Source: Nocardia brasiliensis ATCC 700358
Lineage (GTDB): Bacteria; Actinomycetota; Actinomycetes; Mycobacteriales; Mycobacteriaceae
DNA length: 64,000 nucleotides
Assembly (NCBI RefSeq): GCF_000250675.2
Contig: NC_018681.1
Coordinates: forward strand, 496,001 to 560,000
Direction: 5' to 3'
The notes under the pieces are model-generated. The model saw only the letters and a program-made list of their open reading frames with translations. It was not told the DNA's origin and ran no database searches. Made by a program: the position numbers and the translations under genes. Within the stretch, counting starts at the first letter, position 1. Each line of letters begins with the position of its first letter. This document shows positions 54,171-62,868 of the stretch, one piece after another.

Positions 54171-54818
54171 ATGAGCAGCTTGTTGCACCTGGACGCGAGC
54201 GCACGCACCCGTTCGATCAGCCGGGAGGTCAGCGCCGCGTTCGCCGCCGCATGGCAGGCGCAGCACCCGCACGGCGAGTACCGCTACCGGGATCTGGCGG
54301 CCGAGCCGGTCCCGTTCATCGACGAAGCGTGGACCGAGCTGTGCGATCTGGTGCTGCGGCAGGAAAGCACCGATCTCTATGCCCTGGGCGATCTGGTGCG
54401 CTCGCCCGCGCAAGCCGCCGCATGGGAGATCGTGCGACCGCTGCTGGCCGAGGTGCTCGCGGCGGACGTGATCCTGATCGGCACCCCGATGTACAACTAC
54501 TCGATCCCCGCCTCGCTCAAGGCCTGGCTGGACCAGGTGACGTTCCCGCGAATGTCGTTGGGCCACAGCCGTTTCGTGGTGACCACCGCGCGCGGCGGCA
54601 GCTACGTGCCGGGCGCGCCCAAAGCCGCCTACGACTATCAGGAGCGTTTCCTGCGCGACTTCTTCGCGGGTCATTTCGCCGTGCACGACACGGTCTTCGT
54701 CAACGCCGAATTGGCCAACGCGCGCCAGGATCCGGCGCTGGCCCACCTGCGCGACAAGCACGACGAGTCCTACACCCGGGCCCTCGAGGCGGCGCGTGAT
54801 CTGGCAAAGGAGTACTGA
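54171..54818 (+). CDS. azoR: FMN-dependent NADH-azoreductase
   Basis: 215 residues from ATG 54171 (GAGGTCC upstream). It is a flavodoxin-like quinone reductase/azoreductase: the phosphate-binding start LLHLDASARTRSISRE, the FMN-site PMYNYSIPASLKAWLDQV and TARGGSY. It reduces quinones or azo compounds with NADH. It lies next to a TetR repressor and an SMR exporter, which suggests a response to a toxic aromatic or quinone. Confidence 0.92.
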   Translation: MSSLLHLDASARTRSISREVSAAFAAAWQAQHPHGEYRYRDLAAEPVPFIDEAWTELCDLVLRQESTDLYALGDLVRSPAQAAAWEIVRPLLAEVLAADVILIGTPMYNYSIPASLKAWLDQVTFPRMSLGHSRFVVTTARGGSYVPGAPKAAYDYQERFLRDFFAGHFAVHDTVFVNAELANARQDPALAHLRDKHDESYTRALEAARDLAKEY

Positions 54819-54819
54819 C

Positions 54820-55140
54820 ATGAACTGGGTCGTCCTCGGTCTCGCCGGACTGGTCGAGATCGTCTGGTCGCAGAGCATCAAACCGACGGAGAACTTCACC
54901 CGCCCGGTGCCGACCGTGCTCTGCTTCGTGCTCGGCGCGACCGCCGTCTACCTGCTCTCGCGCGCCATGCAGACGCTGCCCGTCGGCACCGCGTACGCCG
55001 TGTTCACCGGCATCGGCGCGGTCGGTGCCATCGGGCTGGGCATCGTGGTGCACAAGGACCCGTTCAGCGCGGGCCGCGCACTGGCGCTGTCGATGATCAT
55101 CGGCGGGATCGTCCTGGCCCGGGTCACCAACCCGGAGTGA
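54820..55140 (+). CDS. Small multidrug resistance (SMR/SugE-type) transporter
   Basis: 106 residues with four membrane helices. The membrane-embedded Glu (residue 13, GLAGLVEIVW) and the WSQSIKPTENFTR segment fit the SugE/Gdx branch, whose best-studied members export guanidinium. It overlaps no gene but starts one base after the azoR stop, so they share a message. Confidence 0.9.
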   Translation: MNWVVLGLAGLVEIVWSQSIKPTENFTRPVPTVLCFVLGATAVYLLSRAMQTLPVGTAYAVFTGIGAVGAIGLGIVVHKDPFSAGRALALSMIIGGIVLARVTNPE

Positions 55141-55316
55141 GGTCAATGCGTCGGCACCGCAACCGATTTGGCGTGGATTCGGCATATTCGGCGCGGAACC
55201 GCAATTCCTCGGCCCTGCGTCCGCGGCACTCGAGTCGGACCTGAAGACGTGGCGGGGCGGACTGGCTAGGCTCGGTGCCGCATCGGAATCGATCAGAATT
55301 CACCGAAAGGACCGTG

Positions 55317-55757
55317 ATGCCTACACGTAGCGCGCGTACTGCCTGGACCGGCTCTCTGCAGGAAGGCTCGGGGCAGGTCGAGCTGACCAGCTCGGGCGTC
55401 GGCAAGTACGACGTGTCGTTCCCGAAGCGTTCCGCCGAGGAGGCCGACGGCACCACCAGCCCGGAGGAGCTCATCGCGGCGGCGCACTCGTCCTGCTACG
55501 CGATGGCGTTGTCGGCCCAGATCGGCAATGCGGGCGGCACGCCGGAGAGCCTGGACGTCTCTGCCGACGTCACCCTCGGCCCCGACCCGGCCGGCGGCTT
55601 CCGGATCAGCGGCATCAAGCTGACCGTCCGCGGCAAGGTCTCCGGCATCGACGCCGACGCGTTCGCCGCCGCGGCCGAGGCCGCCAAGGCGGGCTGCCCG
55701 GTGAGCAAGGCGCTGGCGGGCGTCGACCACATCACCCTCGACGCCGCCCTGGCCTGA
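55317..55757 (+). CDS. OsmC/Ohr family peroxiredoxin
   Basis: 146 residues from ATG 55317. The two redox Cys are present, in HSSCYAMALSA (about residue 61) and in AGCPVSKAL (about 127). The fold begins TARTAWTGSLQEG-like with the ELIAAAHSSC helix. It reduces organic hydroperoxides through a Cys pair. It has its own promoter after the SMR gene and its own terminator. Confidence 0.9.
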   Translation: MPTRSARTAWTGSLQEGSGQVELTSSGVGKYDVSFPKRSAEEADGTTSPEELIAAAHSSCYAMALSAQIGNAGGTPESLDVSADVTLGPDPAGGFRISGIKLTVRGKVSGIDADAFAAAAEAAKAGCPVSKALAGVDHITLDAALA

Positions 55758-55765
55758 GAACGCGC

Positions 55766-55802
55766 GACTGCCCCGGTTCGGTGCTGCCGAACCGGGGCAG
55801 TC
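55766..55802. terminator. Bidirectional terminator hairpin
   Basis: A perfect 16-bp stem (GACTGCCCCGGTTCGG, 55766-55781, with 55787-55802) and a 5-nt loop between the convergent stops at 55757 and 55820. Confidence 0.85.
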
Positions 55803-55819
55803 GGGTGCTGTCCCAACGC

Positions 55820-56317
55820 TTATGCGCCGGAGCGAGCGAAGAAGCGGCGAGCAGCCGGGTGATACATCGCTGGAATGGCGACCAGGACCGCCAGCACGTG
55901 GATCGCGCGGAGCAGTCCGATCACGGCCGACTCGGCGTCGAGGTGGTCGAAGAGATCGCCGAACCGGTCCGCGGACAGCAGGGCCGCGAGCGGCTCGATG
56001 ATCAGCGAGGCCAAGCCGACCACGCCGATGCCGAAGGTCAGCACCAGCCGCGCCCAGCGGGCACCGGCCGACATCCGGATGGCGACCAGGAGCACGACGA
56101 AGTAGATTGCCAGGCGCACGGCCAGCCCGGACGTGACGCCCGCGACATCGGCCTCGTTCCGCTCCAAAATCAGTGCGGCGCGCAGGATTCCCTCGCCGAC
56201 CCCGGCGAGCAGGGCGGTGACGAGGCCGACGAAGGCGACGCGCACGGGGCGCGGCGGCGCGGCGGGAGCGTCCGAACGCAGGTGTGCTGGCCAAACGGAA
56301 AAGGCAGTGCCGGTCAT
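55820..56317 (-). CDS. Hypothetical four-helix membrane protein
   Basis: 165 residues. Four hydrophobic segments are at about 26-48, 65-82, 87-110 and 135-152, with an N-terminal Pro-rich cytoplasmic stretch. I do not recognise the family. It starts 35 bp after the CbtA gene on the same strand, so it may be the third gene of the riboswitch-controlled operon. Confidence 0.7.
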   Translation of the reverse strand: MTGTAFSVWPAHLRSDAPAAPPRPVRVAFVGLVTALLAGVGEGILRAALILERNEADVAGVTSGLAVRLAIYFVVLLVAIRMSAGARWARLVLTFGIGVVGLASLIIEPLAALLSADRFGDLFDHLDAESAVIGLLRAIHVLAVLVAIPAMYHPAARRFFARSGA

Positions 56318-56352
56318 GACACCGACACTGCCCTGCGTTCTCCCGCTGCGGA

Positions 56353-57174
56353 TCAGCCCGCGGTAGCGACCGGCTCTCGTACCGGAGTATCAGTGCGCGA
56401 GGCGAATTCGGTGAGCGCGGCGAAGCCGAGGGCCAGGCAGGCCCACAGCGTGGCCGTCTCGGCGAGCGAAGCCACCCGGAACTGCCACAGCAGACTCGCC
56501 GGGAAGTCCGTCTTCACCTCGTCGATACCGGGCAACAGGATGTAGCCCAGCGCGGTGATCAGTACGAAAACGGCGAGCCCGCCGATCAGCCGCAGCGTAC
56601 TCGGTTGCGCCCGCAGCAGTTTGAACGCGTAGACGGCCGCGCCGACGGCAACGAAGCCGAGCGCGACGGCGGCCACCCACAGCAGGGTGCGTTCGTTGAT
56701 CGTGTCCGGATCACCGACCGCGGGCGGATTCGCCGGATATTTGAAGAACGGCACCGCCACGATCGCGGCCCAGCCGCCGAGCCCGAGGCCGAGCGCGAGC
56801 GCCGGCCCGCCGAGGGTGGTGTAGCGCCGCGCGAAGTGCGCGACCGAGGCGAAGATCGCGCCGAGCGCGAGCCCGGCCAGACCGAGCGCCAGGAATTGGC
56901 CTGCCTTCTGCCCGGCGCGGCTGACCAGTGGTTCTTCCTCGTCGCCGTGCGAATGTCCGCCGGTGGCTTCCGGTTCGGCGCCGTGCGCGTGCTCGGCGGG
57001 CGGCGCGGTAGCGGCCTCTTCGATGGCGATGGCCGCCTCGACCTTCGGTTCGCCGACGAAGTAACCGACCGTGGCGGCGAGCAGACCGGCGATGAGACCG
57101 GCCAGCAGGCCACGCAGCAGCAGGGTTTTCAGGGAACCGGTGAGGGGAGGAGCAGTGTGGGAGTTCAGTGGCAC
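56353..57174 (-). CDS. cbtA: CbtA, cobalt transporter subunit
   Basis: 273 residues from GTG 57174. It has about six membrane helices, with GLIAGLLAATVGYFVGEP at the start. A His-rich metal loop (HAHGAEPEATGGHSHGDEEE, about 66-88) and the WAAIVAVPFFKYPANPPAVGD block are typical of CbtA. It transports cobalt for B12 synthesis with CbtB, whose gene overlaps its start by 10 bp. A cobalamin riboswitch controls both. Confidence 0.9.
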   Translation of the reverse strand: MPLNSHTAPPLTGSLKTLLLRGLLAGLIAGLLAATVGYFVGEPKVEAAIAIEEAATAPPAEHAHGAEPEATGGHSHGDEEEPLVSRAGQKAGQFLALGLAGLALGAIFASVAHFARRYTTLGGPALALGLGLGGWAAIVAVPFFKYPANPPAVGDPDTINERTLLWVAAVALGFVAVGAAVYAFKLLRAQPSTLRLIGGLAVFVLITALGYILLPGIDEVKTDFPASLLWQFRVASLAETATLWACLALGFAALTEFASRTDTPVREPVATAG

Positions 57175-57359
57175 GGAAGCCCCAGCAGGTGGCGTCCATC
57201 GTGCATCAACTCGTGCAGATACATCCCGCTGCGCGAGATGACACCCTGATCGAAACCGACCAGGTAGAGCGTGAGTAGTGCGAGAAGAACGACACCGACT
57301 GTGATGAGCACAGTGGCCAGTGAATCGTTTGCCCGGCTCGGCGAATGCGCGATAGCCAT
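57165..57359 (-). CDS. cbtB: CbtB, cobalt transporter small subunit
   Basis: 64 residues from ATG 57359, with AAGGAGG upstream. It has one membrane helix (VLITVGVVLLALLTLYLVGF) and the His-rich end typical of CbtB (YLHELMHDGRHLLGLPCH), which probably binds cobalt. It overlaps cbtA. Confidence 0.9.
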   Translation of the reverse strand: MAIAHSPSRANDSLATVLITVGVVLLALLTLYLVGFDQGVISRSGMYLHELMHDGRHLLGLPCH

Positions 57360-57424
57360 GCGAGTCCTCCTTGGGATGCGCCGATCGGACCGTGTCCGCC
57401 TGCGCTTTTCCGCGTCCCGTCGAG

Positions 57425-57560
57425 TGGTCGGCGCGAAGGTGCCGGTGTCTGGCTTTCCGGCACCCGATGACCCGGTGCATGGAACACAGTGGCGCGACCG
57501 CTCCGGAATCACACCGGAATTACCGCATCACCCTCGCGTTTTGTCATTCGAACTGTGACA
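57425..57560 (-). ncRNA. Cobalamin riboswitch
   Basis: On the minus strand, upstream of cbtB, the core reads GGGTGATGCGGTAATTCCGG...TCCGGAGCGGTC and GCGCCACTGTG, followed by AGCCAGACACCGGCAC (57439-57454, a B12-box variant) within a GGTGCCGG/CCGGCACC hairpin. These match the cobalamin-riboswitch consensus. It lies 66-200 bp before the cbtB ATG and would turn off cobalt uptake when B12 is ample. Confidence 0.85.
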
Positions 57561-57644
57561 CCTGGAGGCGGCCGCCGTCAACACGACCAGCGACGACCGC
57601 GTCCCGGCCTCGGGCGAGTCGCTGGGCCCCGAGTTGGACCGCGC

Positions 57645-57959
57645 TCAGATGGCGGGTTTGCCCGCGATGTCGAGCACGACCTCGAATTCCAGCAGCGACG
57701 CACCGGTGGAGACCGGCTTCTGGCGTTCGCCGGCGTGCGCCTCGCGAGCGGGCCCGTCCCGCCACGCCGCGAACGACTCTTCCGAATCCCACTGGGTGAC
57801 AACGAAGTACCGGTTCTCGCCGGCCACCGGCCGCAGCAGCTGGAAGCCGAGGAAGCCCGGCGAGCCCTCGACCGCGTGCGCGCGGTGGGCGAACCGCTTC
57901 TCCAACTCGGGGCCCGCGCCCTCGGGAACCTCGATCGCGTTGATCTTCACAACAGCCAT
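57645..57959 (-). CDS. mhuD: Heme-degrading monooxygenase MhuD
   Basis: 104 residues from ATG 57959, close to the M. tuberculosis enzyme (Rv3592) through most of its length. It degrades heme to release iron. The catalytic Asn (KINAIEV), Trp (SFAAWRDG) and heme-ligand His (EAHAGER) are present. It is divergent from the hydrolase that follows it in M. tuberculosis (Rv3591c-like). Confidence 0.93.
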   Translation of the reverse strand: MAVVKINAIEVPEGAGPELEKRFAHRAHAVEGSPGFLGFQLLRPVAGENRYFVVTQWDSEESFAAWRDGPAREAHAGERQKPVSTGASLLEFEVVLDIAGKPAI

Positions 57960-58044
57960 GGCCTCGACAATACGACCCGCGCGGCCGGGCCGGGGATGAG
58001 CCTGCTCGGGGCCGGGCGCACAGCGGCACGGCACAATCTGGAGC

Positions 58045-58788
58045 GTGTTGCACGACGAAGGTGGCGCGGGCGTCCCGATTCTGCTGTTGCACGGGTTGAT
58101 GGGCAGTGCCCGGACCTGGCACGACCAACTGGACTGGCTGCGCGGCCACGGCCACGTGTTCACCTTCGACGCCGCGGGCCACGGCCGACCGGCCCCGGCC
58201 GAGCTGACCACCGAGGCGTTCGTCGCCGATCTGGCCGCCGCGACCGCGGGCATCACCGAACCGATGGTGGTGATCGGGCATTCGATGGGGGCGCTGCACG
58301 GGTGGGTGTTCGCCGCGACCTATCCGGAGCGGGTGCGCGCGCTGGTGGTGGAGGACATCGCACCGGATTTCACCGGCCGGACCGCGGCGGGCTGGGCCGC
58401 CATGATCGAGGCCTGGCCGCAGCCGTTCCCGGACGAGGACGCCGTGCTCGCGTTCTTCGGGCCGGTGGCCGGGCGGTACTTCCTGAACTCCTTCGAGCAC
58501 GGGCCGGACGGCTACCGGTTACACGGTTCGGTAGAGACGTTCCGCGACATCTCGGAAGAGTGGGGCACCCGCGACTTCTGGTCGCAATGGCAGGCCCTGC
58601 GCGTGCCCGCGCTGCTGCTGGAGGGCGAGCACACCATCACCCCGCCCGGTCAGATGGCGCGGATGGCCGCCACGCATCCCGACGCGCGGCACGTGATCGT
58701 CTCGGGCGCAGCACATCTCGTGCACGACGACCAACCCGCCGCCTACCGCGCCGAGGTCGAGCGCTTCTTGCGGCGCGTGCTCGGGTAG
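58045..58788 (+). CDS. Alpha/beta hydrolase (Rv3591c-like)
   Basis: 247 residues from GTG 58045. Oxyanion motif LLLHGLMG, nucleophile elbow GHSMGA (about residue 76) and His in SGAAHLVHDD (about 226) are present. The acid is probably in the EGEHT segment. It has no signal peptide. The family hydrolyses esters or C-C bonds. The substrate is unknown. The position next to mhuD is conserved with M. tuberculosis. Confidence 0.9.
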   Translation: MLHDEGGAGVPILLLHGLMGSARTWHDQLDWLRGHGHVFTFDAAGHGRPAPAELTTEAFVADLAAATAGITEPMVVIGHSMGALHGWVFAATYPERVRALVVEDIAPDFTGRTAAGWAAMIEAWPQPFPDEDAVLAFFGPVAGRYFLNSFEHGPDGYRLHGSVETFRDISEEWGTRDFWSQWQALRVPALLLEGEHTITPPGQMARMAATHPDARHVIVSGAAHLVHDDQPAAYRAEVERFLRRVLG

Positions 58789-58825
58789 CCGCACCTGTGC
58801 CGCCTTTCTGCACCCGCTCTCGTTG

Positions 58826-58976
58826 CCGGAGAGAGTGCGTCGGGTCAGCGGGGTGCGGCTCAGGAAGTCGCCCGCAGCCGGAGGGCGTGCGTCGGGTCAG
58901 CGGGGTGCGGTTCAGGAAGTCGCCCGCAGCCGGAGGGCGTGCGTCGGGCCAGCGTTGTGCGGCTCAGACGCCGCCC
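58826..58976. repeat. 52-bp tandem repeat between the hydrolase and mutY
   Basis: Units begin with CCGGA at 58826, 58878 and 58930, exactly 52 bp apart. Units one and two are nearly identical; the third diverges as it enters the mutY coding end (stop at 58964). It resembles variable-number repeats used for strain typing. Confidence 0.9.
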
Positions 58977-59854
58977 TCGCCCGCCAGTGCGAACAGCCCG
59001 TCGGCGGTCTGTTCGACGAGACCGTCGACGAGCAGAGAGTCCAGGGCGCGAGCGCGCTGGCCCGGATCGCGCGGCCAGGCCAGGTCGAGCCGGACCTGTT
59101 CGACCGGCCCGGTGGCGTCGCGCAGGACATCGAGCAGGCGACCGCGGGCCTGACGGTCGGTGCCCTCGTATTTCTGCGTGCGCCGGACCACCTCGGAGAC
59201 CGGGCGGCCCGCGCTCACCCAGGCGCAGGCCGGTAAGGGGCAGCGGGCGCAGTCGGGGGTACGGGCGGTGCACACCACGGCCCCGAGTTCCATCAGCGCC
59301 GCCGAGAACACCGCCGCCCGGTCGATCTGCTGCGGCAGCAGGGCCTCGGTCTCGGGCAGATCGCGTGAGGAGGGGTTGCCGGCCTCGGCGCGACCGTGCA
59401 CGGCCCGCGCGACCACCCGCCGGACATTGGTGTCCACCACCGGAACCCGCTGCCCGTAGGCGAAGCACGCGACCGCCCGGGCGGTGTAGGCGCCGATGCC
59501 GGGCAGCCCCAGCAGCACCTCGACGTCGGCGGGGACCACGTCACCGTGTTCGGCGGCGAGCACCCGCGCGCACTCGTGCAACCGCAGCGCGCGCCGGGGA
59601 TAGCCGAGCTTGCCCCACGCCCGCAACACCTCGGCCTGCGAGGACGCCGCCATCGCCGACGGGACCGGCCAGCGTGCCACCCACTCCCGCCAGATCGGTT
59701 CGACCCGGACCACGGGGGTCTGCTGCAACATGATCTCGCTCATCAGGATCTGCCAGGCGGTGACGCCCGCCCGGCGCCACGGCAGATCCCGCGCGGTTTC
59801 CTGGTACCAGTCCAGCAACACGTCCGCATCGATACTGTTCGGGGCTTTCCTCAC
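58964..59854 (-). CDS. mutY: Adenine DNA glycosylase MutY
   Basis: 296 residues from GTG 59854, with AGGA just upstream. It removes adenine mispaired with 8-oxoguanine. The HhH-GPD fold shows SEIMLQQTPV with the catalytic Glu, LPGIGAYTARAV and VVDTNVRRV with the catalytic Asp. The iron-sulfur cluster Cys residues are complete (CTARTPDCARCPLPAC). The first unit-like copy of the 52-bp repeat overlaps its 3' end. It is divergent from the carbonic anhydrase gene. Confidence 0.95.
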   Translation of the reverse strand: MRKAPNSIDADVLLDWYQETARDLPWRRAGVTAWQILMSEIMLQQTPVVRVEPIWREWVARWPVPSAMAASSQAEVLRAWGKLGYPRRALRLHECARVLAAEHGDVVPADVEVLLGLPGIGAYTARAVACFAYGQRVPVVDTNVRRVVARAVHGRAEAGNPSSRDLPETEALLPQQIDRAAVFSAALMELGAVVCTARTPDCARCPLPACAWVSAGRPVSEVVRRTQKYEGTDRQARGRLLDVLRDATGPVEQVRLDLAWPRDPGQRARALDSLLVDGLVEQTADGLFALAGEGGV

Positions 59855-59944
59855 GATTCCTGTCTTACTGTCGCCGGTCGGTGTTAGCCGATCTGTAACC
59901 AATCGAACTCGCTGGTAACACAAGCGTTGTGCACAATGGTCGGT

Positions 59945-60568
59945 ATGCCTGATTCAAATCCGATCAGTGCCTGGAAGTCTTTGCGAGAAGGCAACGATCG
60001 CTTCGTCACCGGCACGCTGCTGCATCCTAGTCAGGGGGCGGCCGACCGAGCCAAGCTCGTCAGCGGCCAGCACCCGTCCGCGATCCTGTTCGGCTGTGGC
60101 GACTCCCGGGTCGCGGCCGAGCTGATCTTCGACCAGGGACTCGGCGACATGTTCGTGGTGCGCACCGCGGGCCACGTGGTCGACAGTTCCGTGCTCGGCT
60201 CGATCGAGTACGGCGTCCAGGTCCTGGACGTGCCGCTGATCGTGGTGCTCGGGCACGACAGCTGTGGCGCGGTGAAGGCCACCATCGACGCACTGGACGG
60301 CGGTGAGGTGCCCGGCGGGTTCATCCGCAGCGTCGTCGAGCGGGTCACGCCGTCGATCCTGGTCGGCCGCCGCGAAGGCCTTTCCTCCGTCGACGAGATG
60401 GAGGCCAGGCACGTGGTGGAAACCAGCAAGCTGCTCATGCAGCGGTCGATGATCATCTCCCAGCGCATTGCGGCCGGCGAACTCGCGATCGCCTGTGTCA
60501 CATACAAACTCGCCGAGGGCAAGGTGAAACTGCACCGCGTCGTCGGCAACATCGGCGAACTCGCCTAG
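59945..60568 (+). CDS. can: Beta-carbonic anhydrase
   Basis: 207 residues from ATG 59945; in-frame ATG 59936 is possible. It interconverts CO2 and bicarbonate. Zinc ligands are in FGCGDSRV and LGHDSCGAV. The gene matches M. tuberculosis Rv3588c in position. It is divergent from mutY with about 90 bp between. Confidence 0.94.
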   Translation: MPDSNPISAWKSLREGNDRFVTGTLLHPSQGAADRAKLVSGQHPSAILFGCGDSRVAAELIFDQGLGDMFVVRTAGHVVDSSVLGSIEYGVQVLDVPLIVVLGHDSCGAVKATIDALDGGEVPGGFIRSVVERVTPSILVGRREGLSSVDEMEARHVVETSKLLMQRSMIISQRIAAGELAIACVTYKLAEGKVKLHRVVGNIGELA

Positions 60569-60687
60569 CTCCCGGCCGCCGTCCCGACCCACGTCGCCGC
60601 AGCGTGCGGCCCGGAATTCACCCGGCACTCCGGCCGGGTCCGGGCCGACACGCCGCGGCCCTGAGTCGTTGCGCCCGACCGTGCCCT

Positions 60688-60702
60688 TACCGTTGAGGCG
60701 TG
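60688..60702 (+). promoter_or_regulatory. Probable leaderless start
   Basis: TACCGT (60688-60693, TANNNT) ends exactly six bases before GTG 60700. There is no ribosome-binding site, so transcription and translation probably begin together. Confidence 0.5.
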
Positions 60703-61380
60703 CTGGAACCGAATGGACCGCTGCCACCGGAGATCTATTGGCGTCGTCGCGCGTTGGCGATCGGGGCCTTGGTCGTGGCGTTGGCGCTGGTGATCTGGCT
60801 GGTGCTCACGGTATCCCGCGGCGGCGACTCGCCCGGTGACTCGAAGCCCGTCGCGGCCGGCTCGTCCACCTCGGTGCCGAGCAAAACCGCGGACCCCTCG
60901 ACGCCGAAACCGTCCGGCAGCGCCGAATCCAGCGCGCCGCCCTCGACCAGTGCGGCGCCCGCGTCGAACGAACCCGCCGCGGGCCAGTGCCCCGACCAGT
61001 CGCTGGCGATCAAGATCAGCGTGGACCAGCCGACGTATCGGGTCGGCGAGCAGCCGAACTTCCGCATGGTCATCACCAACATCTCCAGCACGCAGTGCCA
61101 GCGGGACATGAACTCGGCGCAGATCCAGGCCTCGGTGCTGTCCCTGGACGGCCAGCGCCGGTTCTGGACCAGTTCGGACTGTTCCCCGGTCGACGAGTCG
61201 AACGCGCGCAACCTCAAGCCCGGTGAGCAGGCGCTGTTCACGGTGCGCTGGTCGGGCACGACCTCGCAGCAGGGTTGTGTGGGCGAGCGGGTGCCGGTTC
61301 CGGCGGGCGCCTACCAGGTGGTGGCCCAGTTCGGGTCGCTGCACAGCTCGCCCGAGCCGTTCAACCTGACGCCCGCTTAG
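60700..61380 (+). CDS. Conserved membrane protein (Rv3587c-like)
   Basis: 226 residues from GTG 60700. A cytoplasmic start is followed by one membrane helix (about 19-42), a Ser/Pro/Ala-rich linker (45-95) and an extracytoplasmic domain with four Cys (CPDQSLAIKISVDQPTYRVGE onwards). The domain looks like an immunoglobulin-type beta fold. It matches the protein next to can in M. tuberculosis. It is convergent with radA with a 4-nt overlap. Confidence 0.82.
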   Translation: MLEPNGPLPPEIYWRRRALAIGALVVALALVIWLVLTVSRGGDSPGDSKPVAAGSSTSVPSKTADPSTPKPSGSAESSAPPSTSAAPASNEPAAGQCPDQSLAIKISVDQPTYRVGEQPNFRMVITNISSTQCQRDMNSAQIQASVLSLDGQRRFWTSSDCSPVDESNARNLKPGEQALFTVRWSGTTSQQGCVGERVPVPAGAYQVVAQFGSLHSSPEPFNLTPA

Positions 61381-62789
61381 AAGTCGGGGGCGGTCTCCTT
61401 CGGCTCCGGCTTCTCCCGCTTCTTGCGGGTGCCGGTGATCCGGATGGCCGCGCGCACGTCGGCGACCTCGTGGATCTTCATGCCGCCCCGTTTCAGCGGT
61501 GCGTAGCCGGGCGGCACCAGGGCGGTGGTGAAACCGAGGCGCTCCGCCTCGGCCAGCCTGCGTTCCAGCCCGGTCACCTTGCGCACCTCACCGGCCAGAC
61601 CGACCTCGCCGAGGATCACCCAGCCCGCCGGAATCGCCACCTCGGAGTTGGCGCTCGCGATGGCCAGCGCGATGGCCAGATCGGCGGCGGGCTCCAGCAG
61701 CCGCATGCCGCCGACGGTGGCCGCGTAGACGTCGGACTTGCCGATGAACACCTTGCCCCGGCTCTGCAGCACGGCGAGCACCATGGCGACCCGGTTGTAG
61801 TCGAGGCCGCTCACCGCGCGCCGCGGGTTCGGGATCTCGGTCTCCACGGTCAGGCCCTGCACCTCCGCGACCAAGGGTCGCTTGCCGTCCATCGCCACCG
61901 TCACGGCGGTGCCAGGCACCGAATCGGTGCGGTGGTGCAGGAACAGGCCGGACGGATCGTCGACACAGGCGATGCCGTCCTCGTGCAGCTCGAAACAGCC
62001 GACCTCGTCGGCGCTGCCGAAGCGGTTCTTGATGCCGCGCACCATGCGCAGCGTCGAGTTCTTGTCGCCCTCGAACTGCAACACCACGTCGACGAGGTGT
62101 TCCAGCGTGCGCGGGCCCGCGACATTGCCGTCCTTCGTGACGTGCCCGACCAGCAGCACGGTGATGCCGCTGGCCTTGGCCAGCGAGGTCAGCGCCGCGG
62201 TCACCGCGCGGACCTGGGTGACGCCGCCGATCACGCCGTCCACCTCCGGCGCGAGCATGGTCTGCACCGAGTCGACCACGAGCAGGGTGGGGCGCACCTG
62301 TTCCACGTGACCGAGCAGCACGGAGAGATCGGATTCCGCTGCGAGATAGACCCTTTCGTGCACCGCGCCGGTGCGGTCGGCGCGCAGGCGGACCTGGCCC
62401 GCCGACTCCTCCGCGGTGACATACAGCGAGCGCGCGTCGTGCTGGCGGGCCCAGCGGTGCGCGACCTCGAGCAGCAGCGTCGACTTGCCGACCCCCGGCT
62501 CGCCGGACAACAGCACCACCGAGCCCGGCACCACGCCGCCGCCGAGCACCCGGTCGAGCTCGCTCACGCCGGTCGGACGGGCCTTGGTGATCTGCGAATC
62601 GATGCTGGAGATGGGGGCGGCGGCGGTACTCGGCAGCATCGCGCGCCGGGCGGGCGCGCCCGCGCCGGTCGCCGCGACGGCCACCTCGTCGATCGTGCCC
62701 CAGGCGCCGCAGTCGGGGCATTTGCCCACCCACTTGGCGACCTCGTGCGTGCAGGCGGAGCACCGGAAGATCGACTTGGTCTTGGCCAC
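61377..62789 (-). CDS. radA: DNA repair protein RadA/Sms
   Basis: 470 residues from GTG 62789. It has a zinc finger (CSACTHEVAKWVGKCPDC), a RecA-like ATPase (GEPGVGKST, LLVVDSVQTM), the KNRFG motif and a C-terminal Lon-protease-like domain without the catalytic Lys-Ser dyad (TALVPPGYAPLKRGG). It promotes branch migration in recombination repair. In M. tuberculosis disA lies beside it; here it abuts the Rv3587c-like gene instead. Confidence 0.96.
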   Translation of the reverse strand: MAKTKSIFRCSACTHEVAKWVGKCPDCGAWGTIDEVAVAATGAGAPARRAMLPSTAAAPISSIDSQITKARPTGVSELDRVLGGGVVPGSVVLLSGEPGVGKSTLLLEVAHRWARQHDARSLYVTAEESAGQVRLRADRTGAVHERVYLAAESDLSVLLGHVEQVRPTLLVVDSVQTMLAPEVDGVIGGVTQVRAVTAALTSLAKASGITVLLVGHVTKDGNVAGPRTLEHLVDVVLQFEGDKNSTLRMVRGIKNRFGSADEVGCFELHEDGIACVDDPSGLFLHHRTDSVPGTAVTVAMDGKRPLVAEVQGLTVETEIPNPRRAVSGLDYNRVAMVLAVLQSRGKVFIGKSDVYAATVGGMRLLEPAADLAIALAIASANSEVAIPAGWVILGEVGLAGEVRKVTGLERRLAEAERLGFTTALVPPGYAPLKRGGMKIHEVADVRAAIRITGTRKKREKPEPKETAPDF

Positions 62790-62868
62790 ATGCGCACCAT
62801 ACGGATCGCCTCCGACAACGGCGGCAGCCGACGCCGGGGGAGCCGTGCCGTGGCCGCACCGCGGAATG

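Noticed and set aside
58826..58976. CRISPR array
   Set aside because: Units are contiguous 52-bp repeats with no unique spacers and no cas genes are in the window.
57489..59153. 554-aa plus-strand frame over mhuD, the hydrolase and mutY
   Set aside because: It covers three conserved genes in other frames and is Arg/Gly-rich without domains.
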